A stretch of DNA of 64,000 nt from CAXBBB01 sp963815505 (GCA_963815505.1 CAWFGU010000001.1:62001-126000); one strand, 5' to 3'; numbered from the stretch's first letter, positions 18,507 to 27,077 are shown. A program made the numbers and translations. Notes: generated by a model not told the origin, from the letters alone.

Positions 18507-19019
18507 ATGTTTTTCGACGGCTACGACGATCTGATCCGCCTGCTCGTCATGGCACCGCTCGCCTACGTGACGCTCGTCGTCTTTCTGCGCCTGTCCGGCA
18601 AGCGGACGCTCGCCAAGATGAACGCCTTCGACCTGGTCATCACGGTCTCGCTGGGCAGCACGATGGCGTCGGTCGTGCTCTCGTCGGATGTGTCGTTCAG
18701 CGAAGGTGTGCTCGCGTTTGGGCTCCTGATCGGACTCCAATACGTCGTCGCGTGGTCGGCGCAGCGCTGGGATACCGTCCGCAAAGTCGTGAAGTCACAA
18801 CCGGCGCTGCTGGCCTACCGAGGCGAATGCCTCGACGAGGCGCTCCGGTCCGAGCGCGTCGTCGAGGCCGAAGTGCTCGCCGCCGTCCGCGGTGCGGGTT
18901 ACGCCGGACTCAAAGACGTGGCCGCCGTCGTGCTCGAAACCGATGGCTCGTTCAGCGTCATCGCCGACGGTGCCGACGACGAGCAGCTTGCTGCGCTGCG
19001 CAAAGTGCCCGCGCTCTGA
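18507..19019 (+). CDS. DUF421 (YetF-like) membrane protein
   Basis: A 170-residue protein with three N-terminal membrane helices (about 9-27, 42-60, 66-84) and a soluble C-terminal domain. The conserved DUF421 signatures are visible: FLRLSGKRTLAKMNAFDLVITVSLGS in the membrane part (two adjacent stretches), LLAYRGECLDEALRSERVVEAEV, and a closing strand ETDGSFSVI. The family is widespread and of unknown function; members have been linked to spore and envelope properties in Bacillus. The ATG is preceded by a C/T-rich leader (ctaccctcctctacctc). It converges with the lipoprotein gene 7 bp downstream. Confidence 0.88.
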   Translation: MFFDGYDDLIRLLVMAPLAYVTLVVFLRLSGKRTLAKMNAFDLVITVSLGSTMASVVLSSDVSFSEGVLAFGLLIGLQYVVAWSAQRWDTVRKVVKSQPALLAYRGECLDEALRSERVVEAEVLAAVRGAGYAGLKDVAAVVLETDGSFSVIADGADDEQLAALRKVPAL

Positions 19020-19025
19020 CCACAC

Positions 19026-19445
19026 TTACCGGACGACAACCCTGCGATTGAAGGTCAAGCCTCCGGCTCCGATCGCACGGACGAGGAACCGGCCAGACGA
19101 CAGGGCCGATGTCTCGACGGTGTGCGGCACGACCCTGATCTCTCTCGTGCAGATGTCTTGCCCCGTAGTCTTGTTGAACGGCCGAATCACGAACGCCTCC
19201 GCCGTCTGCTCGGACTCGGTGCGAGCGTACACCGTGCATCCGCCGCCAATCGTGTGGACCGTCACCTCGAAGCGCTCGCCGACGCTGACGGTGTCCGGCG
19301 CGACGATTGCACCTTCTGGGACGAGTTCTCTATCGAAGGCCAGCTGCGCCTCGAACACGTCGACTTGATTGGACGGGCCGCTCGCCAGCAGGTCACACCC
19401 GGTCATGCCGACGCAGAGAGCGATGGAGAGGACGACTAAGCGCAT
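19026..19445 (-). CDS. Uncharacterised lipoprotein
   Basis: This 139-residue protein has a lipoprotein signal (MRLVVLSIALCVGMTGC, Cys17 modified). I do not recognise a family. The mature part is beta-rich, with an immunoglobulin-like rhythm (PDTVSVGERFEVTVHTIGG then SSGRFLVRAIGAG) and two cysteines (GGGCTVYA, QDICTREI) that could pair. It lies 98 bp after the DUF4249 gene on the same strand, so it might belong with the receptor pair, but nothing in the sequence shows this. Confidence 0.7.
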   Translation of the reverse strand: MRLVVLSIALCVGMTGCDLLASGPSNQVDVFEAQLAFDRELVPEGAIVAPDTVSVGERFEVTVHTIGGGCTVYARTESEQTAEAFVIRPFNKTTGQDICTREIRVVPHTVETSALSSGRFLVRAIGAGGLTFNRRVVVR

Positions 19446-19543
19446 GGCATGAGGGAGTAGAGGTGAAGCAGCTCAACGATACGTCTCGAGCTCGCGTTCG
19501 ACCAGAAAACGGCCTCCTCTGGTCTGACTCGCACCTCCCTCCG

Positions 19544-20491
19544 TCAGCTATCGGAGGGGCAGGCATTGCCGAAGTTGCGCGCGGCCTCGCAGCGCACGAA
19601 CACGTCGGTCGTGACGCGGCTGTAGGAGCCGAAGACGCCGACGCCGTTTTCGACGCGGTCGAGCACATTGGGAATCTCGCCCGGCGACAGCGTCGACCCG
19701 CCCTGTTGGACGGCTTGGGAGCGCAGGAAGTCGAACAGGTTGTCGTCGACGGCGCTGGCCGAGACCTTGTTGGGGCCGTAGAACGGCACGGCGATCCACG
19801 GCAGATCGACGCGCAGCGTGCCGTCGGCGTTCGCCCGGTATCCCTCCTCGTTGAGCAGCGGCGACGAGCCGATCCGCACGTCTTCGGGGCTGAACGGATC
19901 GGCCTCGTCGTCGTCCTGACTCTCGAAGATGGCGCGGTAGAACGGCGTCGCGACTTCGGTAGAGAGTTGAGCGCGCTGCGTCTCGGTCGTAAACAGAAAG
20001 ACGGCCTGACGCGTCGGGTATTCGGGGCGGGAAACGGTGAACGTAATCTCGTCGGCGCCCCACGTCGCCTCATTCGACGACGCGTTGGTGAGCGTGAAAG
20101 CGCCCGGCGTGACCGTCTCGGACGAGATGAGCGATTTGCCCGGCGCGTCGACTTCGAGCCGGTAGCGGCGGAGCGGCAGCACCTCGTGAGCCGGTCCGCC
20201 CGATGCGCGGTACTCGCCGAGGTTGCTCCGGTTAGGCTCGAACGCGAACGTCTGCTCGACGCTGCCGTCGGCGCCGAGCAGCAGCACGCGCACGTCGGCA
20301 TCGACGATGGAGAGACGCGACCTGTCGAACGCCTCTCCGATCTGAGCCGTCTGGAAGACGAAGACGGACGACAGATCGCTTCCGACCAGTTGGTACGACT
20401 CCACGACGACTTCCTCGACGAAGTCGTCTTCGATGGAGCCGTCGCAGGCGGCGAGCAGCGGGAGCGTGAGCAGGAGAATCAGGCGGCGCAT
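19544..20491 (-). CDS. DUF4249 domain lipoprotein, partner of the adjacent TonB receptor
   Basis: This is a 315-residue lipoprotein (lipobox LLAAC, Cys15) with the DUF4249 layout: EEVVVESYQLVGSDLS (an opening beta strand), DADVRVLLLGADG, a central RYRLEVDAPGKSLISSETVTPG segment, and a C-terminal part ending VFVRCEAARNFGNACPS. DUF4249 proteins in Bacteroidota are usually encoded beside carboxypeptidase-regulatory-like TonB receptors. They are thought to be surface partners, by analogy with SusD, though they are unrelated to SusD. Here the start lies 4 bp after the receptor stop, so the two are cotranscribed. Ligand unknown. Confidence 0.85.
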   Translation of the reverse strand: MRRLILLLTLPLLAACDGSIEDDFVEEVVVESYQLVGSDLSSVFVFQTAQIGEAFDRSRLSIVDADVRVLLLGADGSVEQTFAFEPNRSNLGEYRASGGPAHEVLPLRRYRLEVDAPGKSLISSETVTPGAFTLTNASSNEATWGADEITFTVSRPEYPTRQAVFLFTTETQRAQLSTEVATPFYRAIFESQDDDEADPFSPEDVRIGSSPLLNEEGYRANADGTLRVDLPWIAVPFYGPNKVSASAVDDNLFDFLRSQAVQQGGSTLSPGEIPNVLDRVENGVGVFGSYSRVTTDVFVRCEAARNFGNACPSDS

Positions 20492-20495
20492 CGAA

Positions 20496-22781
20496 TCAGA
20501 AGTTGAGCGTGAGCGAGACGTTGGGAATCGGCACCGGGATCTGGGTGATCTCCGTCCGCTCGATGGTGTTGTCGTCCGCGAAGTCGTTGAGGTAAAACCA
20601 GACGTTCTTGCGGTTGTACGCGTTGATCAGTTGCAACTGCAGTTCGTAGTCGGCCCACCCGAAGAAGCGTCCCCGACGCGTCGCGCCCAGGTCGAGCCGG
20701 TGGTAGTCCGGCAGGCGGCTGTTGTTGTAGTCGGTGCGGAACGTGTTGATCGGAGTCGTCGAAAACGGGTTTTCGGCCAGCCGGTACTGCGAGATCGGCT
20801 CGGTATACGCCTGTCCCGTCCCGTAGGTGAACACGCTGGTCAGCCGCCAACTGCGGTTCACGTCGTACGAAACCACGAGGTTGCCGTCGTTGCGCCGGTC
20901 GAACTTGGGGAAGAACGCGCCCCGGTCGTCAGGCGATGGATTGGGAAAGTCGACGTAGTTGCTGCGCTCGGTCAGGCTGTACGTGTAGGCCGCAAATCCG
21001 GAGAAGCGCCCGACGCGCCCCGTCAGTTGGAACTCGGCTCCCCACGCCACGCCCTCGCCGAAGATAAAGAAATCTCGGTAGGCCAGCCCGGCCGGATCGT
21101 TGAGATAGGGGTCGACGATGAACAGGTCGTTCATCGTCCTGTAGTAGCCCTCGACGTCGAGTTGCAAGTCGGGCGAAAGCTGCGTCTTGATGCCCGCCAC
21201 GAACTGGTCGCCGTTGGCAGGCGGCACGCCGTCGGCCGAGGTGAGCCAGAAGTCCGTACCGCTGAACACCTCGCTCGTGATGAGCGTCAGGAACTGGTTG
21301 TAGCGTCCGTAGCCGATCTGCAAGCGCACGTCGTCGGTGCCGCGCGGCTTGTACTCGACGCTCAGGCGCGGCTCGAGCCGGTAGAAATCGCCGTCGCCGA
21401 AGTATTGCATCCGCAGGCCGCCCTCGACCGAGACGAACGGCGAAGGCGTGTACCGCTCCTGCACGTAGGCCGACGCGTACCACGAGCCGATGGCCGGGTC
21501 GAAGTTGACGTCTCCGTTGAAGCCTTGCGCGAAGTCGAAGTCGAAGCGCCCCGTCCACGTCCCGACGCGCACCTCGTGACGCGCGCTCGGGATCCACTGG
21601 AGGTCCGTCTTGACGCTGTAGTCGGAGATGCGCGTGCTCTGCGAGATCGTCGTTTCCGAAAACGTGAAGTCGACGTCCGAGAAGTAGCGCGAGGCCGTTC
21701 CGGTGACGGTCGCGAACAGGCTGGGCGAGAAGATGCGGGTATAGGTGAGGCTTCCCGTCAGGTTGCCGTAGTTGAGCAGCGCGCCGGCCGTCTCGTCCAG
21801 AAACAGGATGTCCACGTCGTCGCGACCGGCGTAGAAGCTGGCCGAGAAGCGGTCCTTCTCGGTGGCGTCCCAGTTGAGTTTGCCATTGAGGTCGTAGAAA
21901 TAGAAGCCGATGGGAAGTCCTTCCACGTCGGCGGCTTCGAGGGCGGCGAAGAGCGGCTCCAGCGTCGAGCGGCGCGCGGCGAGCATGAACGACACGTCGT
22001 CGCCGATGGGGCCTTCGACGAGGGCGCGCGAGGCCAGCAGGCCGACGCTGACCGTCCCGTCCAACTCGCGGCGGTTGCCGTCCTTATTGTAAATGTCGAC
22101 GACGCTGCCCAGGCGCCCGCCGTACTCGGCCGGGTAGCCGCCCTTGTAGACGCGCACGTCCTTGATGGCGTCGGGGTTGAACGTCGAGAAGAAGCCGAAG
22201 AAGTGCGTCGGATTGTAGACCGTCGTGCGGTCGAGCAGGATGAGCGTCTGGTCGGGAGAGCCGCCCCTGATGTAGAGGCCGCTCGAGAAGTCCGAGATGG
22301 CCTTGACGCCCGGAAGCAGCTGAATCGACCGAAACACGTCGGGTTCTAGGACCGTCGGCAACTCGCGAATGAGTTCGGTCGACACGCTCGCCGTCCCGAT
22401 GCGCCGCGCGTCGACGGTAGCGCCGCCCTCGCCCTCCACCACGACTTCGTCGATCAGTTCACTGTCGGGCCGCAGTTCTACGTCGAGCCGCAGTTCTTGG
22501 CCATTGGTCAGCGTGACCTCGCGCACGTCGTCGCGGAATCCGATGTAGGTCGTGACGACAGTGTAGGTCCCTGCGCCGAGGCTGGTAATCGTGTAATAGC
22601 CGCTCGTGTTGGTGGCCGCGCCGCGCGAACTGCCGTCGAGTCGGACCGTGGCACCCAACAGGGTCTCGCCGGTCTGCGCGTCGCGCACGTAGCCCGAGAT
22701 CGAGGCGCGCTGCTGAGCCGAGGCGAGGGGAACGAGCAGCGCGCAGGCAGCCAGAGCGAGAAGGAGCGATCGTCGAGCCAT
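20496..22781 (-). CDS. TonB-dependent outer-membrane receptor with carboxypeptidase-regulatory-like domain
   Basis: This 761-residue protein starts at the ATG 22779-22781, giving the signal peptide MARRSLLLALAACALLVPLASA. A carboxypeptidase-regulatory-like domain follows (SGYVRDAQTGETLLGATVRL, split around residue 40). The plug contains FRSIQLLPGVKAISDFSSGL, YIRGGSPDQTLILLD and GYPAEYGGRLGSVVDI (about residues 150-250). The beta-barrel runs to a terminal Phe (VSLTLNF), as required for outer-membrane insertion. It imports a ligand using TonB energy. It is cotranscribed with the DUF4249 lipoprotein 4 bp downstream. An earlier in-frame ATG at 22835 would add 18 residues before the signal peptide and is rejected. 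Confidence 0.93.
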   Translation of the reverse strand: MARRSLLLALAACALLVPLASAQQRASISGYVRDAQTGETLLGATVRLDGSSRGAATNTSGYYTITSLGAGTYTVVTTYIGFRDDVREVTLTNGQELRLDVELRPDSELIDEVVVEGEGGATVDARRIGTASVSTELIRELPTVLEPDVFRSIQLLPGVKAISDFSSGLYIRGGSPDQTLILLDRTTVYNPTHFFGFFSTFNPDAIKDVRVYKGGYPAEYGGRLGSVVDIYNKDGNRRELDGTVSVGLLASRALVEGPIGDDVSFMLAARRSTLEPLFAALEAADVEGLPIGFYFYDLNGKLNWDATEKDRFSASFYAGRDDVDILFLDETAGALLNYGNLTGSLTYTRIFSPSLFATVTGTASRYFSDVDFTFSETTISQSTRISDYSVKTDLQWIPSARHEVRVGTWTGRFDFDFAQGFNGDVNFDPAIGSWYASAYVQERYTPSPFVSVEGGLRMQYFGDGDFYRLEPRLSVEYKPRGTDDVRLQIGYGRYNQFLTLITSEVFSGTDFWLTSADGVPPANGDQFVAGIKTQLSPDLQLDVEGYYRTMNDLFIVDPYLNDPAGLAYRDFFIFGEGVAWGAEFQLTGRVGRFSGFAAYTYSLTERSNYVDFPNPSPDDRGAFFPKFDRRNDGNLVVSYDVNRSWRLTSVFTYGTGQAYTEPISQYRLAENPFSTTPINTFRTDYNNSRLPDYHRLDLGATRRGRFFGWADYELQLQLINAYNRKNVWFYLNDFADDNTIERTEITQIPVPIPNVSLTLNF

Positions 22782-23074
22782 ATGGAACCGGGCGGTAAGA
22801 AGGGCGAGCACCGCGACGCCCCGGACTGGGAACACGCAACGCTGTCAGAGAGGGAAAACTAGGAGCGAGATACGTCCACAGCCTGGCTTGGTTAACCGTT
22901 GAACGTCCACTCATCCACGTTGTGACGCCGCTCGTCCAAATGCATCGGCGCTTCACCGGCCACGGCGACGAGCGCAAGCTATCGAACCTACCTGACTAGG
23001 CTCCGTACGCGAGCGCCACGATCCGCGACGCAGACCGTCGCATCGCACCCGAGTCTCACCGCTCCGCCCTACCG
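22782..23074. other. Intergenic region between divergent genes
   Basis: The 293 bp separate the minus-strand TonB receptor from the plus-strand small protein gene. It must carry both promoters. I see no convincing operator, RNA gene or repeat in it. Confidence 0.6.
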
Positions 23075-23533
23075 GTGCCCCTTTCCCCGATCCCCATCGC
23101 CTATTCCGTACACGCCTATCCGGCAGACGACCTGATTTTGATTCGCTTCTCCGGCGAGGTCGACGGGGACCAACTGAAAGCCGCGCTCATCGCGCAGGCC
23201 AGAGCGGTGAGCAGTGCTGGCACGGTCGGCGTGTGGGACGCGCTAGGGGTCAGCCGCCTCGACTTGCCGCCGAACGCGTTCGAGCACCTGGTGCGCTCGT
23301 TCGCGCGCGTCGTTCGCCTTCGGCGTCCCGGCGCGCAGGCCATCGTAGCGACCGATACGGTGTTGTGCTCGATCGCCCAACTGATCCGCCGTCACGCTCG
23401 GCGTTTCGGGGTGCGCGTAGAGGTGGTTCCGACGGTCAACGCCGTGTGTCAGATGCTCTACCTGCCTCATGCACTCTCCCGCGCGAACGTCACCCGCGCG
23501 GTCTCAGAGGACGCATCATCACTTCGGAGATGA
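23075..23533 (+). CDS. Small STAS-like cytoplasmic protein, function unknown
   Basis: This 152-residue protein has no signal or membrane segment. The pattern LILIRFSGEVDGDQLKAAL, a short Asp-containing strand (GVWDALG), PNAFEHLVRSF and QAIVATDTVLCSIAQLIRRHARRFGVRVEVVPTVN (two stretches) resembles the alternating strand/helix fold of STAS or SpoIIAA-like proteins. The match is by eye and weak. The start is GTG at 23075, since no ATG gives the conserved N-terminus. Its 3' end overlaps the convergent SDR gene by about 44 bp. Confidence 0.65.
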   Translation: MPLSPIPIAYSVHAYPADDLILIRFSGEVDGDQLKAALIAQARAVSSAGTVGVWDALGVSRLDLPPNAFEHLVRSFARVVRLRRPGAQAIVATDTVLCSIAQLIRRHARRFGVRVEVVPTVNAVCQMLYLPHALSRANVTRAVSEDASSLRR

Positions 23534-24230
23534 GGTAGTTGTCGGGAGCGCTGAGAACGTGAACCAGCGTATCGGCGATGTCGTGAGGCTGCATCGGGTT
23601 GGCCGATCCGCTCGTGCCCGCCGACGCGGCGAAGTCGGTTGCGATCGATCCGGGATAGAGGCACGTCACCTTGATGCCGTCGTCGCGGACTTCTTTCATC
23701 AGCGCTTCCGAGAAACCACGCAGGCCGAACTTGGTCGTGTTGTAGGCGCTCAGGTTGGCATTGCCGACCAGACCGGCCACGCTCGCCACGTTGACGACGT
23801 GTCCGCCAAACCCGCTCGCCTCGTTCTGCGCCTTCATCGGCACCAGAGCCCGCCGAGTGCAGAGGAAGACGCCGCGCAGGTTGGTTTCCATCTGCAGGTC
23901 CCACTCGTCTAGCCCGACCGCATCGTCGCTGTCCGGATTGACGGGCCCGAAGCGCCCCAACCCGGCATTGTTGACGAGCACGTCGAGCCGATCGGATTCC
24001 TTGGCGATGGTGTCGAACGCGGCGTCGACACTGTCCTGATCGCGCACGTCACAAACGACGGGGACGAACGCGGCGCCCAGTTCGTGGCGCAGCGCGTCCA
24101 GCTTCGACTGCGTCCGCGCCAGCCCGAAGACGCGGCCTCCGGCGGCCACGAGCGCGCGGGCGAACGCGGCACCCAGCCCCTCGGATGCTCCGGTGACGAC
24201 GACGACTTTGTCTGTAAGGTTCATTTCCAA
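23490..24230 (-). CDS. Short-chain dehydrogenase/reductase (SDR)
   Basis: This 246-residue cytoplasmic oxidoreductase has the classical SDR motifs: cofactor-binding VVVTGASEGLGAAFA (TGxxxGxG, residues about 11-25), CDVRD, VNNAGLGRFG, the catalytic serine in NVASVAG, the catalytic YNTTK pair (about 160-164) and PGSIATDF. An Arg in the LARTQSK loop favours NADP(H). The substrate cannot be told. The family includes sepiapterin-reductase-like and 3-oxoacyl reductases. It overlaps the convergent STAS-like gene at its 3' end. A perfect 12-bp palindrome lies 45 bp before its start. Confidence 0.9.
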   Translation of the reverse strand: MEMNLTDKVVVVTGASEGLGAAFARALVAAGGRVFGLARTQSKLDALRHELGAAFVPVVCDVRDQDSVDAAFDTIAKESDRLDVLVNNAGLGRFGPVNPDSDDAVGLDEWDLQMETNLRGVFLCTRRALVPMKAQNEASGFGGHVVNVASVAGLVGNANLSAYNTTKFGLRGFSEALMKEVRDDGIKVTCLYPGSIATDFAASAGTSGSANPMQPHDIADTLVHVLSAPDNYLISEVMMRPLRPRG

Positions 24231-24274
24231 AATGTATAGTGACGAGACCAGAGAGACCGACCGCGCCGACCGCT

Positions 24275-24286
24275 CGTTCCGGAACG
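24275..24286. promoter_or_regulatory. 12-bp perfect palindrome upstream of the SDR gene
   Basis: CGTTCCGGAACG is a perfect dyad 45 bp upstream of the minus-strand SDR start. Such a short dyad could be an operator for a dimeric regulator, but it may be chance in GC-rich sequence; no second copy was noticed. Confidence 0.3.
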
Positions 24287-24445
24287 GAACTGTGCTCTGC
24301 CGAGCGCTACCCAGACGTTACCGCCTACGGCTCAGGTGTTACGGCTACGCCAAACTCGCAGATCGCGTGAACGGCGTAGGTGGTCGCGGGTGTGCTAGCT
24401 ACCGGGCACACATCCGGCTTCTGACGCACTCACTTCTCCGACACC

Positions 24446-24670
24446 ATGGCAGACACGAACAAAACAGACATCTCCGGCACCGGCGGCGCCCAAGGCTACG
24501 GCAACAGCAGCGGCGAGACCGACGCGCCCGTCTCGGGCATGGTCCAAGACGACACGAATGCGGACAAATCGACCAGTCGCCCGCCGACCGGTGGCGGATC
24601 TCAGAACGGCTCGAATCCGAGCAGCAGCGATACGTCGGCTCAGACTGCCAAGCCCGAGGCCGACAAGTAG
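24446..24670 (+). CDS. Small hydrophilic, probably disordered protein
   Basis: A 74-residue protein with no hydrophobic segment, rich in Ser, Thr, Gly, Asp, Asn and Lys (for example SGTGGAQGYGNSSGETDA and PPTGGGSQNGSNPSSSD). I recognise no family. The composition suggests intrinsic disorder. A C/T-rich leader precedes the ATG (ctcacttctccgacacc). It lies 41 bp upstream of another small hydrophilic gene on the same strand, and the pair ends at a strong hairpin, which supports a short two-gene transcript. Confidence 0.6.
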   Translation: MADTNKTDISGTGGAQGYGNSSGETDAPVSGMVQDDTNADKSTSRPPTGGGSQNGSNPSSSDTSAQTAKPEADK

Positions 24671-24711
24671 CGAGCATCTTCCCATCCATACCATCCTCCA
24701 GCCGACCGAAC

Positions 24712-25020
24712 ATGAAAGACCAAGACGCCACGCGCGAGACCAAGAAAGACTCCAAACTTCCCTCGCAGCGCCGCAGCGCGCCCAAGGGCATGCCCAGCGC
24801 TTACACGCCCGACGACTACGAACTGAACGAAGACCGCATTATCCGCGACGATGGCGAGATCGTGCGCACCAACGGCGGCTACTCGCAAGAGGCGCAACCG
24901 GCCTACGATCCCAAACGCGATGCCGGTAACCGCGCGTCGGGCAAGAGCGGCCGCGGAAGCGGCAGCAACGGCGGCGAGAAGCCCAACCGCCGCGCCGACC
25001 GAGGCGAACTGGTCGACTGA
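24712..25020 (+). CDS. Small charged hydrophilic protein
   Basis: A 102-residue protein with a basic start (RETKKDSKLPSQRRSAPKG), a central stretch that looks conserved (YTPDDYELNEDRIIRDDGEI then VRTNGGYSQEAQPAYDP), and a Gly/Ser/Arg/Lys tail (SGKSGRGSGSNGG). There is no signal or membrane segment. No family is recognised. The mix of an ordered acidic middle and basic ends would suit nucleic-acid or protein binding, but this is a guess. It is the second gene of a pair and is followed directly by a rho-independent-type hairpin. Confidence 0.65.
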   Translation: MKDQDATRETKKDSKLPSQRRSAPKGMPSAYTPDDYELNEDRIIRDDGEIVRTNGGYSQEAQPAYDPKRDAGNRASGKSGRGSGSNGGEKPNRRADRGELVD

Positions 25021-25037
25021 CGCACTCCCGCGTTACA

Positions 25038-25078
25038 CAAAACGCCCCGACGCGCTCTGTGCACGTCGGGGCGTTTTG
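25038..25078. terminator. Bidirectional transcription terminator hairpin
   Basis: CAAAACGCCCCGAC pairs perfectly with GTCGGGGCGTTTTG across a 13-nt loop (14-bp stem). The A-run at the 5' foot and T-run at the 3' foot make it an intrinsic terminator in both directions. It sits between the convergent small-protein gene (ends 25020) and DUF3108-like gene (ends 25096). Confidence 0.92.
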
Positions 25079-25095
25079 GTAGCTGGGTTGACCGA

Positions 25096-25830
25096 TCAGC
25101 GGTCGTAGCGCGTCAGTTCCGTCGTCGTGGTGCCGCCCCCCATCGCCGCGCCCATGCTGGCGACCGACTTGACGACGACGTGCGCACCGTCTTTGGCGAG
25201 GTACAGCGTAGCCGTCCCTGCATCATTACCGTCCTGAGGCGTGAACGAGGCGACGTACGTGTCGAACGTGCCAGCCGGGACCGTGATGGACTCCTCACCG
25301 GTGATTTCCATCTGCATCGGGCGGCTGCCCATGCCTTGCGGGCTGTAAATCGTAAAATCGTAGACCGAGCCGACGACTAGAGGGAGCGCGGAAACGAACA
25401 GTTCGAACGCGCTGCCGTCCGATAGCGTCGCCGTCTCGAACGTCACCTCGATGGGCATCGACTGGCCCTGCTGGCTCATCTCGCCCGTCACGCCGTCCTC
25501 GGTATAGGCGAGGCGGGCGGCACCCATCGGTCCGGCCGAGAGCGCGCGGCGCGTAGCACGAAGCGTCAGAGGATCCACCTCGAACGTGTCGACCATCGCG
25601 ACGCCGCCCATCATAGGCGGAAGCGTGGCCTCGTCGATGATCTGCCACCCGTCCTGCGTCTCCTCGACGGTTCGGGTAGACGTGATGACGATTTCCTGGC
25701 CCATGGCAGCCATTGTCATCGTGTAGCCCATCGTGGCAGGCTTGACGAGGGCAAGTTCGGGAGCAGGTACGTCCTGAGCGAGCGCGGGCAGGGCGCAGAA
25801 AAAGAGGGGGAGGAGAAAGAGGCGACGCAT
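25096..25830 (-). CDS. Secreted DUF3108-like protein
   Basis: This 244-residue protein has a signal peptide (MRRLFLLPLFFCALPALA, cleaved before QD). The mature part is beta-rich: TMTMAAMGQEIVITSTRTVEE, TFEVDPLTLRATRRAL, then GSVYDFTIYSPQGMGSRP, and EESITVPAGTFDTYVASF before a closing YLAKDGAHVVVKS. The ETF/AGTFxTYVxxF...YLAKDxxxVVVK pattern is that of DUF3108 periplasmic proteins, a fold related to lipid-carrier LolA/B barrels. The assignment is by eye. The frame extends far upstream but the ATG at 25828-25830 directly precedes the signal peptide. Confidence 0.65.
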   Translation of the reverse strand: MRRLFLLPLFFCALPALAQDVPAPELALVKPATMGYTMTMAAMGQEIVITSTRTVEETQDGWQIIDEATLPPMMGGVAMVDTFEVDPLTLRATRRALSAGPMGAARLAYTEDGVTGEMSQQGQSMPIEVTFETATLSDGSAFELFVSALPLVVGSVYDFTIYSPQGMGSRPMQMEITGEESITVPAGTFDTYVASFTPQDGNDAGTATLYLAKDGAHVVVKSVASMGAAMGGGTTTTELTRYDR

Positions 25831-26025
25831 ACTGATGGATTGGTTGAGAGGGAAGAACGAAAAACGCAGCCCGATGGTGCACCGACACATCCGAACTTTT
25901 CGCGCAGGGCGGTGCGTGTCGGTGAAAGGCCTGTTGTTCGTCGCGTCGCGGGTTGCAGCCCCGGCGGGTCGTCCGGTACCTTGCGCGTTGACCTGCCCTG
26001 CATTCTCCTGCCGCCCGCGCATCTG

Positions 26026-27048
26026 ATGGACATTCCTCTTTACTGGCTCGCCGCCATCGGCTTTCTGGTCATCAACGTGTGCCTTCTCTCGGCTTCCGTT
26101 CTGGTCTACGCCGAGCGCAAAGTGTCGGCGTACATCCAGAATCGTCCCGGCCCCAACCGCGTGGGCCCGTTCGGCTTCTTGCAACCGTTCGCGGACGTGT
26201 TCAAGCTGATCTTCAAGGAAGACATCGAGCCGTCGGCAGCCAACGGCTTCGTCCACTCGCTCGCTCCGGTCCTGATGGTCGTGATTGCGATGACGACGGC
26301 CGCGCTGATTCCGCTGGCGCGCGGCGTGGCCATCATCGACACCGAGGTGTCGGTCTTGATGGTGCTCGCCCTCACGTCGATCTCGGTCTACGGCGTCACG
26401 CTGGCCGGATGGAGCAGCAACTCCAAGTTTTCGCTGCTGGGCGGGCTGCGCTCGTCGGCGCAGATGATCTCGTACGAACTGGTGATGGGCCTAGCCGTCG
26501 TGACGGTCGTGCTGATGACCGGCTCGATGCGACTCGTCGACATCGTCGAGCACCAGTCGTCGGGCGCGGCGATCTTGGGCTGGAACATCTTTCGCGCGCC
26601 GGTCGCTGGTATTCTGTTCATCGTGACGGCGTTTGCCGAGACCAACCGGGCGCCGTTCGATCTGCCCGAGGCTGAGCAAGAGCTCGTCGGCGGTTACCAC
26701 ACCGAGTACAGCGGCATGAAGTTCGGGATGTTCTTTTTGGCCGAGTACGTCAACTTCTTTATCGCGAGCTTCCTGATCGTGACGCTGTTCTTCGGCGGCT
26801 ACCTGATCCCGTTCGAGCCGTTCTTCGCCGACGCCCTCCATCCGATTTTGCTCGGCGCGATGCAGATCCTGACGTTGATTCTCAAATCGGCGTTCTTCGC
26901 GTTCCTGTTCATCTGGGTACGGTGGACGCTGCCCCGCTTCAAGTACGATCAGCTGATGCGGCTCGGCTGGCAGGCGCTGCTACCCATCGCCATCGCCAAC
27001 GTCGTCCTCTACGCCATCGCGCTCATCGTGATCGACTCGATCTGGTAG
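26026..27048 (+). CDS. nuoH: NADH-quinone oxidoreductase subunit H (NuoH)
   Basis: This 340-residue, eight-helix membrane subunit of respiratory complex I links the quinone site to the membrane arm. Diagnostic motifs are VYAERKVSAYIQNRPGPNRVGPFG (split, residues about 27-50), the quinone-site loop AETNRAPFDLPEAEQELVGGYHTEYSG (about 205-231) and FIWVRWTLPRFKYDQLM near the C-terminus. The ATG at 26026 (MDIPLYWLAAIGF) is the family start. No other nuo gene flanks it, which is unusual because nuoH normally sits in the nuoG-nuoH-nuoI order. It is flanked by a DUF3108-like gene and a TPR gene. Confidence 0.96.
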   Translation: MDIPLYWLAAIGFLVINVCLLSASVLVYAERKVSAYIQNRPGPNRVGPFGFLQPFADVFKLIFKEDIEPSAANGFVHSLAPVLMVVIAMTTAALIPLARGVAIIDTEVSVLMVLALTSISVYGVTLAGWSSNSKFSLLGGLRSSAQMISYELVMGLAVVTVVLMTGSMRLVDIVEHQSSGAAILGWNIFRAPVAGILFIVTAFAETNRAPFDLPEAEQELVGGYHTEYSGMKFGMFFLAEYVNFFIASFLIVTLFFGGYLIPFEPFFADALHPILLGAMQILTLILKSAFFAFLFIWVRWTLPRFKYDQLMRLGWQALLPIAIANVVLYAIALIVIDSIW

Positions 27049-27077
27049 GTCGGAAGCCCCCGCGCGAACTCCGTCGC

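Noticed and set aside
19544..20491. SusD-type lipoprotein
   Set aside because: No TPR helices or SusD signature; the sequence is beta-rich and fits DUF4249.
24231..24445. tRNA or small RNA gene before the small hydrophilic proteins
   Set aside because: No cloverleaf or conserved T-loop could be found by eye; only a 12-bp palindrome is present.
25840..26025. N-terminal extension of NuoH to 25840
   Set aside because: The extra 62 residues are charged and unlike NuoH; the ATG at 26026 gives the conserved first helix.
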